This document shows, piece by piece, positions 8,367-17,551 of a stretch of 64,000 nucleotides of DNA; the stretch's first letter is position 1, and each line of letters begins with the position of its first letter. Source of the stretch: Candidatus Planktophila sp. Its GTDB lineage: Bacteria > Actinomycetota > Actinomycetes > Nanopelagicales > Nanopelagicaceae. A program made the translations under genes and the position numbers. The DNA lies in NCBI GenBank assembly GCA_030649935.1, contig JAUSFN010000026.1:186001-250000 (forward strand), written 5' to 3'. A model generated the notes under the pieces. The model did not search any database and was not told the DNA's origin. It saw only the letters and a program-made list of their open reading frames with translations.

Positions 8367-10208
8367 ATGTGTGGAATCACCGGCGGAATTGGGTCAAGTG
8401 CACCCAGCAAACAACTTTTAGATGCACAACTCATTTCTCTTGCGCACCGCGGCCCAGATGACAGTGGTACTTATGTAAACCAAGGTATTGGCTTGGGTAT
8501 GGGACGTCTAGCCATCGTCGAAATCGCAGCCGGTAAACAACCTGCATCCGATGCCAGTGAACAAATCACCATGGTTTTTAACGGCGAAATCTATAACTAT
8601 CGCGAATTACGACATGAGTTAGAACAAAGCGGAATCCACTGCCGTACATCAAGTGAATCTGAAGTAATAATTAATCTTTATCTAAAGTTTGGCCTAAATT
8701 TCATCGGCAAGCTCAATGGAATGTTTGCTATCGCCATCCACGATGCACGTGATAAATCTCTGCACTTAATCCGTGACCGTATGGGTAAAAAACCATTGTG
8801 GATCTCTCAATTAAGCGACGGTACTTTGCTCTTTGCATCCGAGGTCCGTGCCTTAATGTTGGCACGTCCTGATCGCACTTTGCGCACCGACATGGTGACA
8901 GAAGTCATGCAGTACGGCTACATTAATGCCCCTCACTCAGCATTTAATGAGATCACCCAACTGCCACCAGCATCAGTTCTGACTTGGCGCGAGGGAAGAA
9001 CGACCACCGCTAAATACTGGGAGCCAGATTTTGATACCAAAGTTCAAATCCCATACGAAGAAGCTCTAGAGATTACTAAAAAGTTAATTGAAGAATCGGT
9101 TTCGCGCCGCCTAGTTTCCGAGCGCCCCCTAGGTTCTTTCTTAAGCGGCGGATATGACTCAACAATTGTCACGGCATATATGGCCAAGTTAATGAGTGAG
9201 AATGTCCAAACTTATTCAATCGGTTTTCATAACGCCCAATTCAATGAGGCCCACCACGCCAAGCAAGTAGCCAATTACATCGGCACTAACCACCATGAAG
9301 AAATCCTTAGCCCTGACCCAGCACTTGTTGTTGAAAAGATCTCACATGTTTTAGATCAGCCCTTTGCCGACTCTTCAATAGTGCCAACATATTTACTAGC
9401 CAAATTCGCCCGCGAAAACTTGATTGTCGCTCTTGGCGGTGACGGCGGAGATGAAGTATTTGGTGGCTATGACCGCTACTTAGCAACCCCGGTCATGCAA
9501 AAACTAAATCCATTTTTGGGACTTGCTCGCTCTGGATTAAACTTTGTAGGTAAACAGTCTTTCGGTAATTCTCGAAAAATTAATCGAGTTGGCTCTCAGT
9601 TATCCTCAAAACCCTCGTTAGCCGCTAGATATAGTTCTATTTTATCTTTAACACAACCCCATGAATTATTAACACTACTTAACCCCAATTTCCAAACTAA
9701 GACCGCTGAAACTGCATATATACATCAATTCAACTCTGGCGCTATTACATCTTTTGATCGCATGTTTCGATCTGACTTTGATGCATATCTGCCAGGGGAT
9801 CTGCTTGTAAAAGTAGATATCGCAACCATGGCGAATGGCCTTGAACTCAGATCACCGATGTTAGATTTCAATGTCGTTGAATGGGGAGTTTCACTACCAC
9901 TCAAATACAAAATTAAAGGCTTTGAAACCAAGCACATCCTTAAAGACGTAGCCCGTTCATTGGTCCCAGCCAACTTAATTGATCGCCCAAAAATGGGTTT
10001 TGGAATTCCCCGTGCCGAATGGCTACGCACCGGAATGAAAGAAATGGTCATCGAGACTCTTACCGACTCAACGGCAAAGCAACGTGGCTGGTTTAATGCA
10101 GGTGAAGTTATGAAAGTGATAGATATTCACATGGCCGGTGAAGACAAAGACAATTTAATCTGGCCTATGTTGATGTTAGAGCTCTGGGCTAGGACTTGGC
10201 TCGACTAG
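8367..10208 (+). CDS. asnB: Glutamine-hydrolysing asparagine synthase-family amidotransferase
   Basis: A 613-residue two-domain protein. Cys2 of the class II glutaminase follows the start Met (MCGITGG), with RGPDDSG and NGEIYNY further on. The synthetase half has the ATP-binding PP-loop GSFLSGGYDSTIV (about residue 255) and LGGDGGDEVFGGYDRY. It would use glutamine ammonia and ATP to amidate a carboxylate. In sugar loci such proteins often amidate uronic or nonulosonic acids rather than aspartate; the UDP-sugar dehydrogenase two genes away would supply a uronic acid. Its 3' end overlaps the convergent glycosyltransferase by 20 bases. Housekeeping asparagine synthesis cannot be excluded. Confidence 0.88.
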   Translation: MCGITGGIGSSAPSKQLLDAQLISLAHRGPDDSGTYVNQGIGLGMGRLAIVEIAAGKQPASDASEQITMVFNGEIYNYRELRHELEQSGIHCRTSSESEVIINLYLKFGLNFIGKLNGMFAIAIHDARDKSLHLIRDRMGKKPLWISQLSDGTLLFASEVRALMLARPDRTLRTDMVTEVMQYGYINAPHSAFNEITQLPPASVLTWREGRTTTAKYWEPDFDTKVQIPYEEALEITKKLIEESVSRRLVSERPLGSFLSGGYDSTIVTAYMAKLMSENVQTYSIGFHNAQFNEAHHAKQVANYIGTNHHEEILSPDPALVVEKISHVLDQPFADSSIVPTYLLAKFARENLIVALGGDGGDEVFGGYDRYLATPVMQKLNPFLGLARSGLNFVGKQSFGNSRKINRVGSQLSSKPSLAARYSSILSLTQPHELLTLLNPNFQTKTAETAYIHQFNSGAITSFDRMFRSDFDAYLPGDLLVKVDIATMANGLELRSPMLDFNVVEWGVSLPLKYKIKGFETKHILKDVARSLVPANLIDRPKMGFGIPRAEWLRTGMKEMVIETLTDSTAKQRGWFNAGEVMKVIDIHMAGEDKDNLIWPMLMLELWARTWLD

Positions 10209-11415
10209 CAAGAAGCTTCTTGTACAGATCCTCATGATCATGCACTAAACGTTTAACTCCAAAGTTGGCCAAAGTAAACTCTTGTGCTGCGGTTCCCATT
10301 TGAGCCCATAATTCATTGCTATTGGCTAGTTTTTCAAGGGCATCAGCAATTTCCTGGACTTCCAAACTTGTAATAATCCCGGTGATGCCATCAAGAACAA
10401 CTTCAGGTACTGATCCAACTCTTGTCGTTACAACAGGTAACCGTGCCATCCCTGCCTGAATCAAACTCAGCGGTGTTCCTTCATTATCACTAGTGAGCAC
10501 GACAACATCGGCGGCGGCAAGGACTTTTTCAATATCGCTCTGCCACCCTAAAATCTTTACGGGTAAATCCTCGCCAGCAATTCTCTCTCGACTTGTTTCC
10601 AAGAACTCGCCATCCCCTGCCATAAAGAATTCAATGGCAACTCCACGATTCTTGATTTCACTAACAACGTCTAGAAATCTGTCGGGGCGTTTTATCCGCG
10701 TTACTCGCCCGATGAATGCACATTGTAAAGATGTGGTCGAAAGGCCGAAGGACATTTGAGATTCGCTCTTATTTGGCAACTCACCAATCTCTAATCCCGG
10801 AGGCATCAACCCAAATTTTTTAGAATTTCCAATTCCAGCGGCCAATAAGTCCTGTCGCACTTTGTCACCCACAGCCAATAATTGATGTGTAAATACCGCC
10901 AAAACTTTTTCCGCGATAACAACTAATGATCGCTTACACGAACCGAAGTATCCGTTGAGTAAATGACCATGAAAGGTATGCACACGGATAGATGGCTGCA
11001 AAGAAACAATCGACGCGATGCGACCTAAGAATCCAGCTTTAGCTGTGTGTGTATGAATGATGTGTGGTTTGAAACTTCTAATCTCTTTAATAAGTGAAAC
11101 AAAGGCTTTGACATCTCCGCCCAGACTCACGCGCCGCCCGAAACCTTTAATTCGAGTAGCTTTAACATCAGTGGCGACCGTATCTAGATAGTCAGCCTCA
11201 TCGACGGCGCAAAAACCGGTATACAAACGTTGGTCGAAATCGACGGAATTAAAACCTCGCATTAACCCCGAAACCTGAACGGCCGGTCCTCCTACATTCA
11301 TTCGGGCGATTATTCGCATGACCCTTATCGGGGTCGCATTAGATCGACTCACTCGCCAATCTTCCCTTATAAACCTCACTGGTGGCAGATTTGGATCTTC
11401 GTACGGACAGTGCAT
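10189..11415 (-). CDS. GT4-family glycosyltransferase
   Basis: GT-B glycosyltransferase, up to 408 residues. The N-terminal Rossmann half starts RIIARMNVGGPAVQVSGL, followed by PHIIHTHTAKAGFLGR; the C-terminal half has AFIGRVTRIKRPD and the EGTPLSLIQAG donor-nucleotide motif (E-x7-E type). Such enzymes retain configuration and use nucleotide sugars at the inner membrane face. The first 32 residues look atypical; an internal ATG at 11319 is preceded by AAGGG and could be the real start. It is divergent from the UDP-sugar dehydrogenase with only 33 bases between. Confidence 0.9.
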   Translation of the reverse strand: MHCPYEDPNLPPVRFIREDWRVSRSNATPIRVMRIIARMNVGGPAVQVSGLMRGFNSVDFDQRLYTGFCAVDEADYLDTVATDVKATRIKGFGRRVSLGGDVKAFVSLIKEIRSFKPHIIHTHTAKAGFLGRIASIVSLQPSIRVHTFHGHLLNGYFGSCKRSLVVIAEKVLAVFTHQLLAVGDKVRQDLLAAGIGNSKKFGLMPPGLEIGELPNKSESQMSFGLSTTSLQCAFIGRVTRIKRPDRFLDVVSEIKNRGVAIEFFMAGDGEFLETSRERIAGEDLPVKILGWQSDIEKVLAAADVVVLTSDNEGTPLSLIQAGMARLPVVTTRVGSVPEVVLDGITGIITSLEVQEIADALEKLANSNELWAQMGTAAQEFTLANFGVKRLVHDHEDLYKKLLASRAKS

Positions 11416-11448
11416 AGGAAATCACTCTGAGAGGTTAGGATTCCAACT

Positions 11449-12690
11449 ATGAGCGCTCAAAACTCCCGAATTCTGGCAATAATCGGCCAAGGCTACGTCG
11501 GCCTGCCTTTAGCTATGGCCGCCGTTGATGCGGGTTGGACCGTCATCGGGGTAGATAACTTTGAAGCTAAAGTGGCCCAGATTACCGGGGGCTCAAGTCC
11601 TGTTGAGGACATCTCTGATGCTCAACTACAAGCCGCGCTATCAAAAGGTGTTTACACAGCAACGACCGATTACTCGATAGTGGCAAAAGCATCGGTCATC
11701 ACTATCTGTGTTCCTACGCCTTTGGATGATAAGCGCGAACCAGATCTTGCACTTTTACGCAGCGCGGCCTCAGGTATCGCTCCGTATGTTTCAAATGAAA
11801 CTTTGGTCGTTAGCGAATCAACCTCATACCCAGGCACATTGCGAGACATTATTATTCCAATTGTTAACTCACTCAAACCAACTGAAACATCAGCGGTCTA
11901 CTTTGCAAGTGCACCCGAGCGTGTTAATCCGGGTGACCCAGTCTGGAATCAAAAAAATACTCCACGCCTTGTGGGTGCTATCGATGAAGAGTCACAAAAA
12001 CGAGCGCTCGCCTTTTACGAATCAATCTGCGATGCAGCCGTTTCTGTTTCATCCCCAGAGGTGGCAGAAGCGGCCAAACTTCTTGAAAATACCTTTCGCC
12101 TAGTAAACATTGCATTAATTAATGAATTCACTCAACTCTGTTCGGCAAGCGGTATTAATGTTCACGAAGTAATCGATGCTGCATCTTCCAAGCCATATGG
12201 CTTCATGCCTTTTAGACCTGGTGTTGGCGTCGGCGGACACTGCATTCCCGTAGATCCTTTGTACTTAACATGGTGGGCACGTCAAAATGGCGGCAAGGCT
12301 ACCTTTGTTGAATCCGCCGATTCAATTAATCACGAAATGCCAATATATGTGGCAGAACGTGCGCTTAATATGGTTGATCAAAGTATTAAAAACCCTAAAG
12401 TTTTAATTCTCGGTGTTGCATACAAGCCAGGTGTTGGTGATGTACGCGAAACTCCGGTTTCAGAACTCCGTGATTACTTGAAAGCGAAAGGAGTGGATGT
12501 TGCTTGGCACGATCCATTGGTGCCAGTTTGGGAGGGTTCAAGTCCAGTTGATTTGGACTGGAATTGTGATGTTGCAATCCTTGCAACGAAGCAGCCGGGT
12601 ATGGATCTGAATCAACTAATTACTAAGGGAATTCAAATTCTTGACTGCACAAACTCAATTACAGGCCAAGCGGGCGTTAGCTCGCTTTAA
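11449..12690 (+). CDS. UDP-N-acetyl-hexosamine/UDP-sugar 6-dehydrogenase (WbpA/VipA-like)
   Basis: A 413-residue nucleotide-sugar dehydrogenase. It has the NAD loop IIGQGYVGLPLA, VPTPLDDKREPD, the SAPERVNPGD motif found in WbpA/VipA-type enzymes, and the catalytic Cys in GVGGHCIPVDPLYL. The C-terminal domain includes LGVAYKPGVGDVRETP. It oxidises C6 of a UDP-sugar twice, giving a UDP-uronic acid. The next gene, convergent, is a UXS-like SDR, so its product could be decarboxylated or otherwise modified. The stop codons of the two genes overlap by 4 bases. Confidence 0.9.
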   Translation: MSAQNSRILAIIGQGYVGLPLAMAAVDAGWTVIGVDNFEAKVAQITGGSSPVEDISDAQLQAALSKGVYTATTDYSIVAKASVITICVPTPLDDKREPDLALLRSAASGIAPYVSNETLVVSESTSYPGTLRDIIIPIVNSLKPTETSAVYFASAPERVNPGDPVWNQKNTPRLVGAIDEESQKRALAFYESICDAAVSVSSPEVAEAAKLLENTFRLVNIALINEFTQLCSASGINVHEVIDAASSKPYGFMPFRPGVGVGGHCIPVDPLYLTWWARQNGGKATFVESADSINHEMPIYVAERALNMVDQSIKNPKVLILGVAYKPGVGDVRETPVSELRDYLKAKGVDVAWHDPLVPVWEGSSPVDLDWNCDVAILATKQPGMDLNQLITKGIQILDCTNSITGQAGVSSL

Positions 12691-13658
12691 TAACCCTTTT
12701 TCATTTCGATAGAAATATCGGCAATCATCGTTGACAGATCACGTTTAGGTTTCCAGCCAACAAGTTGATTAATCAAATCGATATTTGGAACGCGCCGTTC
12801 CATGTCTTCAAAGCCATCACCATACGCCTCTTCATAAGGAACATAAACTATTTCACTCTTTGACCCAGTTTCATTGGTAATCTTTTGCGCTAGACCATTG
12901 ATTGAGATTTCAAAATTGTTTCCAATATTGATTACTTTGCCAATCGTATTATCAGCAAAAGCAATTGCTATAACTGCATCCACAATGTCATAAACATGGG
13001 CGAAACAACGTGTTTGGTTACCGTCACCATAAATAGTAATCGGCTCATTGGCGAGCGCCGCCTTAACAAAACGAGGCACAACCATTCCATATGCACCCAA
13101 TTGTCGAGGCCCTACAGTGTTAAAGAATCTCACAATTCTTGTCTCTAACTGTTTTTCAACAAAGTAAGCATAAGCAAGTGACTCATCAATAGCTTTAGCT
13201 TCACTATAAGACCATCGCAAGGTGATTGGGCTCCCAAGAATACGATCATCGTTCTCTTTGAGAGAGTCCGAAATATTCTTTCCATAAACCTCACTACTGC
13301 TTGTTAGAAACACAGGAGTCTTAGTTGAATGAGCGGCCTCAAGAACATTTTCAGTTCCTCGAATATTTGTTAATAAGCTAGCTAGAGGATTGTTAACAAT
13401 GTTGAATACCCCAACGGCAGCAGCCAGATGGAAAACATAATCCACATCGTTAATCAAAGGAGTTAGTATCTCGGTATCTAGAATTGAACCCTCTACTAGA
13501 GTGAAATTATCGACACTTTTTAGGTTGACTAAATTCGAAGCCCTGCCAGTTGAAAAATTGTCGACAACTGTAACAGCGTGGCCATCTTTTATTAAGCGTT
13601 CACATAAATGAGAACCGATAAAGCCGGCTCCGCCAGTCACTAGAATTCGCATGTCCAT
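12687..13658 (-). CDS. Extended SDR, UDP-glucuronate decarboxylase/sugar 4,6-dehydratase-like
   Basis: A 323-residue NAD-dependent sugar enzyme with RILVTGGAGFIGSHLCE, VVDNFSTG, the TSSSEVYG loop, YSEAKAIDE (catalytic Tyr/Lys), FFNTVGPRQ and IYGDGNQTRCFAHV. The closest fold relatives I recognise are UDP-glucuronate decarboxylases and related dehydratases; the C-terminal DMERRVPNIDLI resembles the decarboxylase D-x-x-RR-x-PDI motif. Neighbouring UDP-sugar dehydrogenase makes a uronic acid substrate plausible. It follows the broken pseG on the same strand after 3 bases. Confidence 0.8.
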   Translation of the reverse strand: MDMRILVTGGAGFIGSHLCERLIKDGHAVTVVDNFSTGRASNLVNLKSVDNFTLVEGSILDTEILTPLINDVDYVFHLAAAVGVFNIVNNPLASLLTNIRGTENVLEAAHSTKTPVFLTSSSEVYGKNISDSLKENDDRILGSPITLRWSYSEAKAIDESLAYAYFVEKQLETRIVRFFNTVGPRQLGAYGMVVPRFVKAALANEPITIYGDGNQTRCFAHVYDIVDAVIAIAFADNTIGKVINIGNNFEISINGLAQKITNETGSKSEIVYVPYEEAYGDGFEDMERRVPNIDLINQLVGWKPKRDLSTMIADISIEMKKGY

Positions 13659-13661
13659 ATC

Positions 13662-14618
13662 TTAGAGGTTTGTTATGGCATCAACAATCCTGCTCGCACC
13701 TTTAAAGTCGAGGAGACCTTTAGCCTTTGCTATCAAGTCTCCTCTTAATTCGCTCGACGCAACAAGCGAATAGATCATTTCCTTATCGAGTTCCCAGTCC
13801 TTGTCTAAATTGCTTAACCCTATTTGAGCGGCAACAGCAAGTTCACCTAATGAGTTGTAATACTGTTCTTGATTATCGACCGAACATGCAATACCAACGC
13901 AAAGACCACGAGCTAAGAACTCCAAGCTGGACGTACTCGATGTTGTTAAAACTAAATCAACATTCTTTGTCAACTCATCAAGCTGGTGACCGACTTCTAA
14001 GACGTGAAATCGTTTATCTAAAGGTGAATCAAAAATGGAGTTTGAGAATAGAAAGACTTCAAATTGTTCTGGGAGCGTTAGAAAAATTCCTGCAATTTCA
14101 TGCACCAGTCCGTAGAGGTCTGAACCACTCGCAACAACTGCAATTTCTAATTTGTGCTGCTCCTGACTCGTCACATGCAAATTTATAGATAGAGAAGATC
14201 GAAATGGAATTTACTTAGGCCCGGCCAGAATTGGAACTTTTGAGTCCCCAACCCAATTCGAATCCAAACCAGGGTGAATCCTTAGAGTGCAACGATAACT
14301 GGGTGTAAGTTCATCTACCATGGCAACGATGTGAAGCCAATTTTCGGGAGCTAGGAAAACATTGTCTACTTCAATCTCATATGAGTCTAAGAGCAGCACG
14401 TCAGATTCAGGGTTTGAAATAAATTTACTTGGATTATTATGGATAAAAGAAAATCCGAGCGAAGCAATTCTTTCTTCAACCCAAGGCAAGCCAGAAATCT
14501 GGCCGACAAAAATAACACCCTCTCCCCGAGCGATTAACTCCACAGCGATGGCCGAGGAGCGCATGACATGCCCAGACCCAATAGATTGCGAAGCATCTGC
14601 CCGCAGGGCTTATCTCAT
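13662..14618 (-). pseudogene. pseG: pseG (UDP-linked nonulosonic acid precursor hydrolase), broken by two in-frame TAA codons
   Basis: Read from ATG at 14618 in one unbroken frame of 319 codons, the sequence gives a PseG-like protein: RADASQSIGSGHVMRSSA near the start, LLLDSYEIE, ILAGPK, then after a stop IPFRSS, VVASGSDLYG, and TTSSTSSLEFLARG near the end. Two TAA codons interrupt it, at 14612-14610 (codon 3) and 14213-14211 (directly after AGPK). At the second, PseG proteins have Tyr (GPKY), so TAT/TAC to TAA is the likely change. Nothing else is shifted, so the loss looks recent. It sits next to pseB and pseC, divergent from them. Two shorter translated pieces (14564-14211 and 14180-13662) remain. 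Confidence 0.8.
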
Positions 14619-14684
14619 AGTGGTTAAGGGTATGCTCCATCCATTGAGTTGTGGATACACCGCTCAGACACACAGGAGGCTCGG

Positions 14685-15662
14685 ATGTCTCAGTTAGATG
14701 GAGCTTCAGTACTGATTACTGGGGGTACTGGCTCATTAGGTAAATCCCTAGTTGAATATTTGCTGAAGGAAACGAAGATCCGCCGAATTGCTATTTTTTC
14801 GCGTGACGAACTCAAACAACAGCATCTGCGCATTCAATTCCAAGATGACCCGCGACTTCGCTGGTTCTTAGGCGATGTTCGAGATCTTGACCGCCTCAAG
14901 CGTGCATTCCATGGGGTGGATTACGTAATTCATGCCGCCGCCTTAAAGCAGGTAGATACTGGCGAATACAACCCAATGGAGTTCGTCAAAACTAATGTTC
15001 TTGGGAGCCAAAACGTTATAGATGCTTCTATTGATGCTGGTGTAAAACGTGTAGTCGCATTGTCAACCGATAAAGCCTCTTCACCTATCAACCTTTATGG
15101 TGCAACCAAGTTAACGGCCGATAAGCTTTTTGTAGCCGCCAATAACTACAGTTTCGCTTACGGTACAACGTTCTCGGTCGTTCGGTATGGAAATGTCATG
15201 GGTAGTCGCGGCTCAGTTATTCCTTTCTTTCAGGCAATCGCAGCCCAAGGAAAACCTCTTCCAGTCACAGACTTAAGAATGACAAGATTTTGGATCAGCA
15301 TTGAATCCGCTGTAAAATTCGTTATGGACTCCTTGGACATAATGGAGGGTGGGGAGTTGTATGTCCCAAAGATTCCAAGTATGAAAATTACTGATTTAGC
15401 ACGCGCAGTTGCCCCAAATGCGAAGTTAGTAGAGATTGGCATGCGCCCTGGTGAAAAACTTCATGAAGAGATGATCTCTGCAGACGATAGTCGTCGCACA
15501 ATCATTCTCGAAAATCGTTACGTAGTAACACCGGTTGTCGCTGAATGGGGTTATAAACAACCTAATGGGACTGTGATGCCCGAAGGGTTGGCATACAGGT
15601 CTGATACAAACGATTTATGGATGTCAGAATCAGATATTATGAACTTTATCAAGAACCTTTAA
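14685..15662 (+). CDS. pseB: UDP-N-acetylglucosamine 4,6-dehydratase (inverting), pseudaminic acid pathway
   Basis: 325 residues from the ATG at 14685, chosen because a strong AGGAGG-like site (14674-14679) lies just upstream; a longer in-frame GTG start at 14649 is unlikely. Motifs are those of PseB/FlaA1: VLITGGTGSLGKSLVE, FSRDELKQ, AAALKQVD, STDKASSPINLYGATK (Asp-Lys and Tyr-Lys catalytic residues) and RYGNVMGSRGSVIPFF. It converts UDP-GlcNAc to the 4-keto-L-altro intermediate, first step of pseudaminic acid. pseC starts 6 bases after its stop. Confidence 0.95.
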   Translation: MSQLDGASVLITGGTGSLGKSLVEYLLKETKIRRIAIFSRDELKQQHLRIQFQDDPRLRWFLGDVRDLDRLKRAFHGVDYVIHAAALKQVDTGEYNPMEFVKTNVLGSQNVIDASIDAGVKRVVALSTDKASSPINLYGATKLTADKLFVAANNYSFAYGTTFSVVRYGNVMGSRGSVIPFFQAIAAQGKPLPVTDLRMTRFWISIESAVKFVMDSLDIMEGGELYVPKIPSMKITDLARAVAPNAKLVEIGMRPGEKLHEEMISADDSRRTIILENRYVVTPVVAEWGYKQPNGTVMPEGLAYRSDTNDLWMSESDIMNFIKNL

Positions 15663-15668
15663 TCTGAA

Positions 15669-16793
15669 ATGATTCCTTATGGTCGTCATTCTATCAACGA
15701 GGATGATATTGCTGCGGTTGTAACTGCACTAAAAAGTGATTGGCTTACTACTGGTCCTCTCGTTGAAGAGTTTGAAGCAGCGCTAGAAAAAATTGTTGGC
15801 GCACCGTGTATCTCCGTAAGTTCAGGTACCGCCGCATTACATTGTGCATACGCTGCAATTGGCCTTGGACCAGGAGATGAAATAATTACCCCCCCTATTA
15901 CTTTTATCGCAACACAAGCCACAGCAGCATTATTTGGTGCAACGATCGTATTCGTGGACGTCCAGCCCGATACCGCCAACATTGATCCGCAGGCCGTGGA
16001 AGCTGCGATTACCCCGAGAACAAAGGCGATAGTGGCAGTTGATTATGCAGGACATCCCGCAGACCTTGATGAACTGCGAGCAATCGCCGACCGCCACGGG
16101 ATATTTCTCATAGAAGATGCAGCCCACAGCATCGGGTCGATCTATAAAGGTCGCCCGGTTGGTTCAATTGCTGATGTAACGGCCTTCTCCTTTTTCCCAA
16201 CTAAGAACCTAACAACATGTGAAGGTGGAGCGGTTTCATCGATTCACCCAGATTTGCTCTTGAAAGCAAAGAGATTCTCCCGGCAAGGTTTAATCAGGAA
16301 TCCTGAGGAATTTATAGTCAAGGGAGAAGGCCCTTGGCATCAGGAAGTTCACGAATTTGGATTGAATTATCGTTTGCCGGATGTACTTTGTGCCTTGGGA
16401 CTAAGCCAACTTAGCAGGCTTAAGGATATTAAGCGAGATAGAGATTTAGTTTTCGCAAGATACGTTGACGCATTTCAGGGTTCTGAAACTGTAACCTTAC
16501 CCGCGGTCAGAACTTATGTAGACCCAATTTGGCACTTGTTTCCAATTAGGGTACCACCAAATTCCCGAGAGGGGATTTTTATAAAATTGCGTGAGAAGGG
16601 TTTCGGGGTGCAAGTGAATTACTTTCCAGTTCACTTACAGCCAGTCTTTAGAAAAGATACAGACCGCAATCAAGTTTTTCCCAACGCAGAAGACTTTTAC
16701 GGTCAAGAGATTTCTTTACCAATGTGGCCAGGCTTACTTGATTTTGATGCAGGAATTTTCGATGCGATAGCTAAAGTCATACGAGATAATTGA
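15669..16793 (+). CDS. pseC: UDP-4-amino-4,6-dideoxy-N-acetyl-L-altrosamine transaminase
   Basis: 374-residue DegT-family aminotransferase with the PLP lysine intact (Lys179 in FFPTKNLTTCEGGAV), SSGTAALHCA, PGDEIITPPITF and EDAAHSIGS. Immediately after pseB, it is expected to place an amino group on C4 of the PseB product with glutamate as donor. In the standard pathway the next step is N-acetylation by PseH; no GNAT-type acetyltransferase is visible in the locus, and the next gene is a methyltransferase. Confidence 0.93.
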   Translation: MIPYGRHSINEDDIAAVVTALKSDWLTTGPLVEEFEAALEKIVGAPCISVSSGTAALHCAYAAIGLGPGDEIITPPITFIATQATAALFGATIVFVDVQPDTANIDPQAVEAAITPRTKAIVAVDYAGHPADLDELRAIADRHGIFLIEDAAHSIGSIYKGRPVGSIADVTAFSFFPTKNLTTCEGGAVSSIHPDLLLKAKRFSRQGLIRNPEEFIVKGEGPWHQEVHEFGLNYRLPDVLCALGLSQLSRLKDIKRDRDLVFARYVDAFQGSETVTLPAVRTYVDPIWHLFPIRVPPNSREGIFIKLREKGFGVQVNYFPVHLQPVFRKDTDRNQVFPNAEDFYGQEISLPMWPGLLDFDAGIFDAIAKVIRDN

Positions 16794-16805
16794 CTTCTGA
16801 GGATT

Positions 16806-17537
16806 TTGTTGGTTGAGTTAACTATGGACTATGAGAATAACATAAATTACTGGGATGGCAGATACTACGCCCCAAATGTCGAGAGTTTCATTTTTCGTTT
16901 TTATGGTCGAGTTTTGAAACACGATTTTGGAATTGACGGATCAAACCAAGAAAAAGTATTTGATTTTGGATGTGGCGAGGGGGGAGCTCTCAATTTCTTT
17001 CATGAAAAAGGCTTTGACGTTTATGGTGTAGATATTGCTGAAAATGACATCAACCAGGCAAAACTTTCCCTGGCCCGTAAAACAAGGAAAGAACCAGTTG
17101 GAAGAGCACATTTTGAATTGATTGATCCGCACCCTCGCGCGAATCAACGCTACTTCGAATCTATCCACAATGGAACAGAGTGGATTGACGTTGCAATTTC
17201 AATTCAAACTCTAGATTTTTTGTCTGATACTGACTGTGAAATTGTGTTGCAGAATATTTATAACCAGATGAAACCAGGATCTGTCATATTTGCATCCTTC
17301 AACGGATACCAAATGTACTATCGGAATCATGGTCAATATATAGGTGATGGCCTGTGGCACATTAAATTTGCCAATGATCGCGTGAGTTATGACCTCAATC
17401 TTAACTTTATTGAGAGCAAAGAAAAATTAGCTCAGAAGTTTCATATGTTTACGCCAAAGTACATGGATTACTACGATTCGTCCTTTAGGAATGAAGGTTC
17501 GGAATTTCGTTGGACTTTTACAGGGACTAAAGAGTGA
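16806..17537 (+). CDS. Class I SAM-dependent methyltransferase in the nonulosonic acid operon
   Basis: 243 residues with SAM motif I VFDFGCGEGGALNFF near residues 53-67 and VYGVDIAEND following. It lies 12 bases after pseC in the same direction and so is likely co-transcribed. The start is uncertain: TTG at 16806 or 16809 near a GAGG, or ATG at 16824. It occupies the place where pseH usually lies and might methylate the amino or hydroxyl group of the UDP-sugar intermediate or the finished nonulosonic acid; this is inference from position only. Confidence 0.8.
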   Translation: MLVELTMDYENNINYWDGRYYAPNVESFIFRFYGRVLKHDFGIDGSNQEKVFDFGCGEGGALNFFHEKGFDVYGVDIAENDINQAKLSLARKTRKEPVGRAHFELIDPHPRANQRYFESIHNGTEWIDVAISIQTLDFLSDTDCEIVLQNIYNQMKPGSVIFASFNGYQMYYRNHGQYIGDGLWHIKFANDRVSYDLNLNFIESKEKLAQKFHMFTPKYMDYYDSSFRNEGSEFRWTFTGTKE

Positions 17538-17551
17538 CAAAAGTAAATACA

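Noticed and set aside
13662-14618. Stop-codon reassignment (TAA read as Tyr or Gln)
   Set aside because: Many intact genes in the window end normally at TAA (for example the transferase ending at 564), so the TAA codons in pseG and the HigA stump are best read as nonsense mutations.
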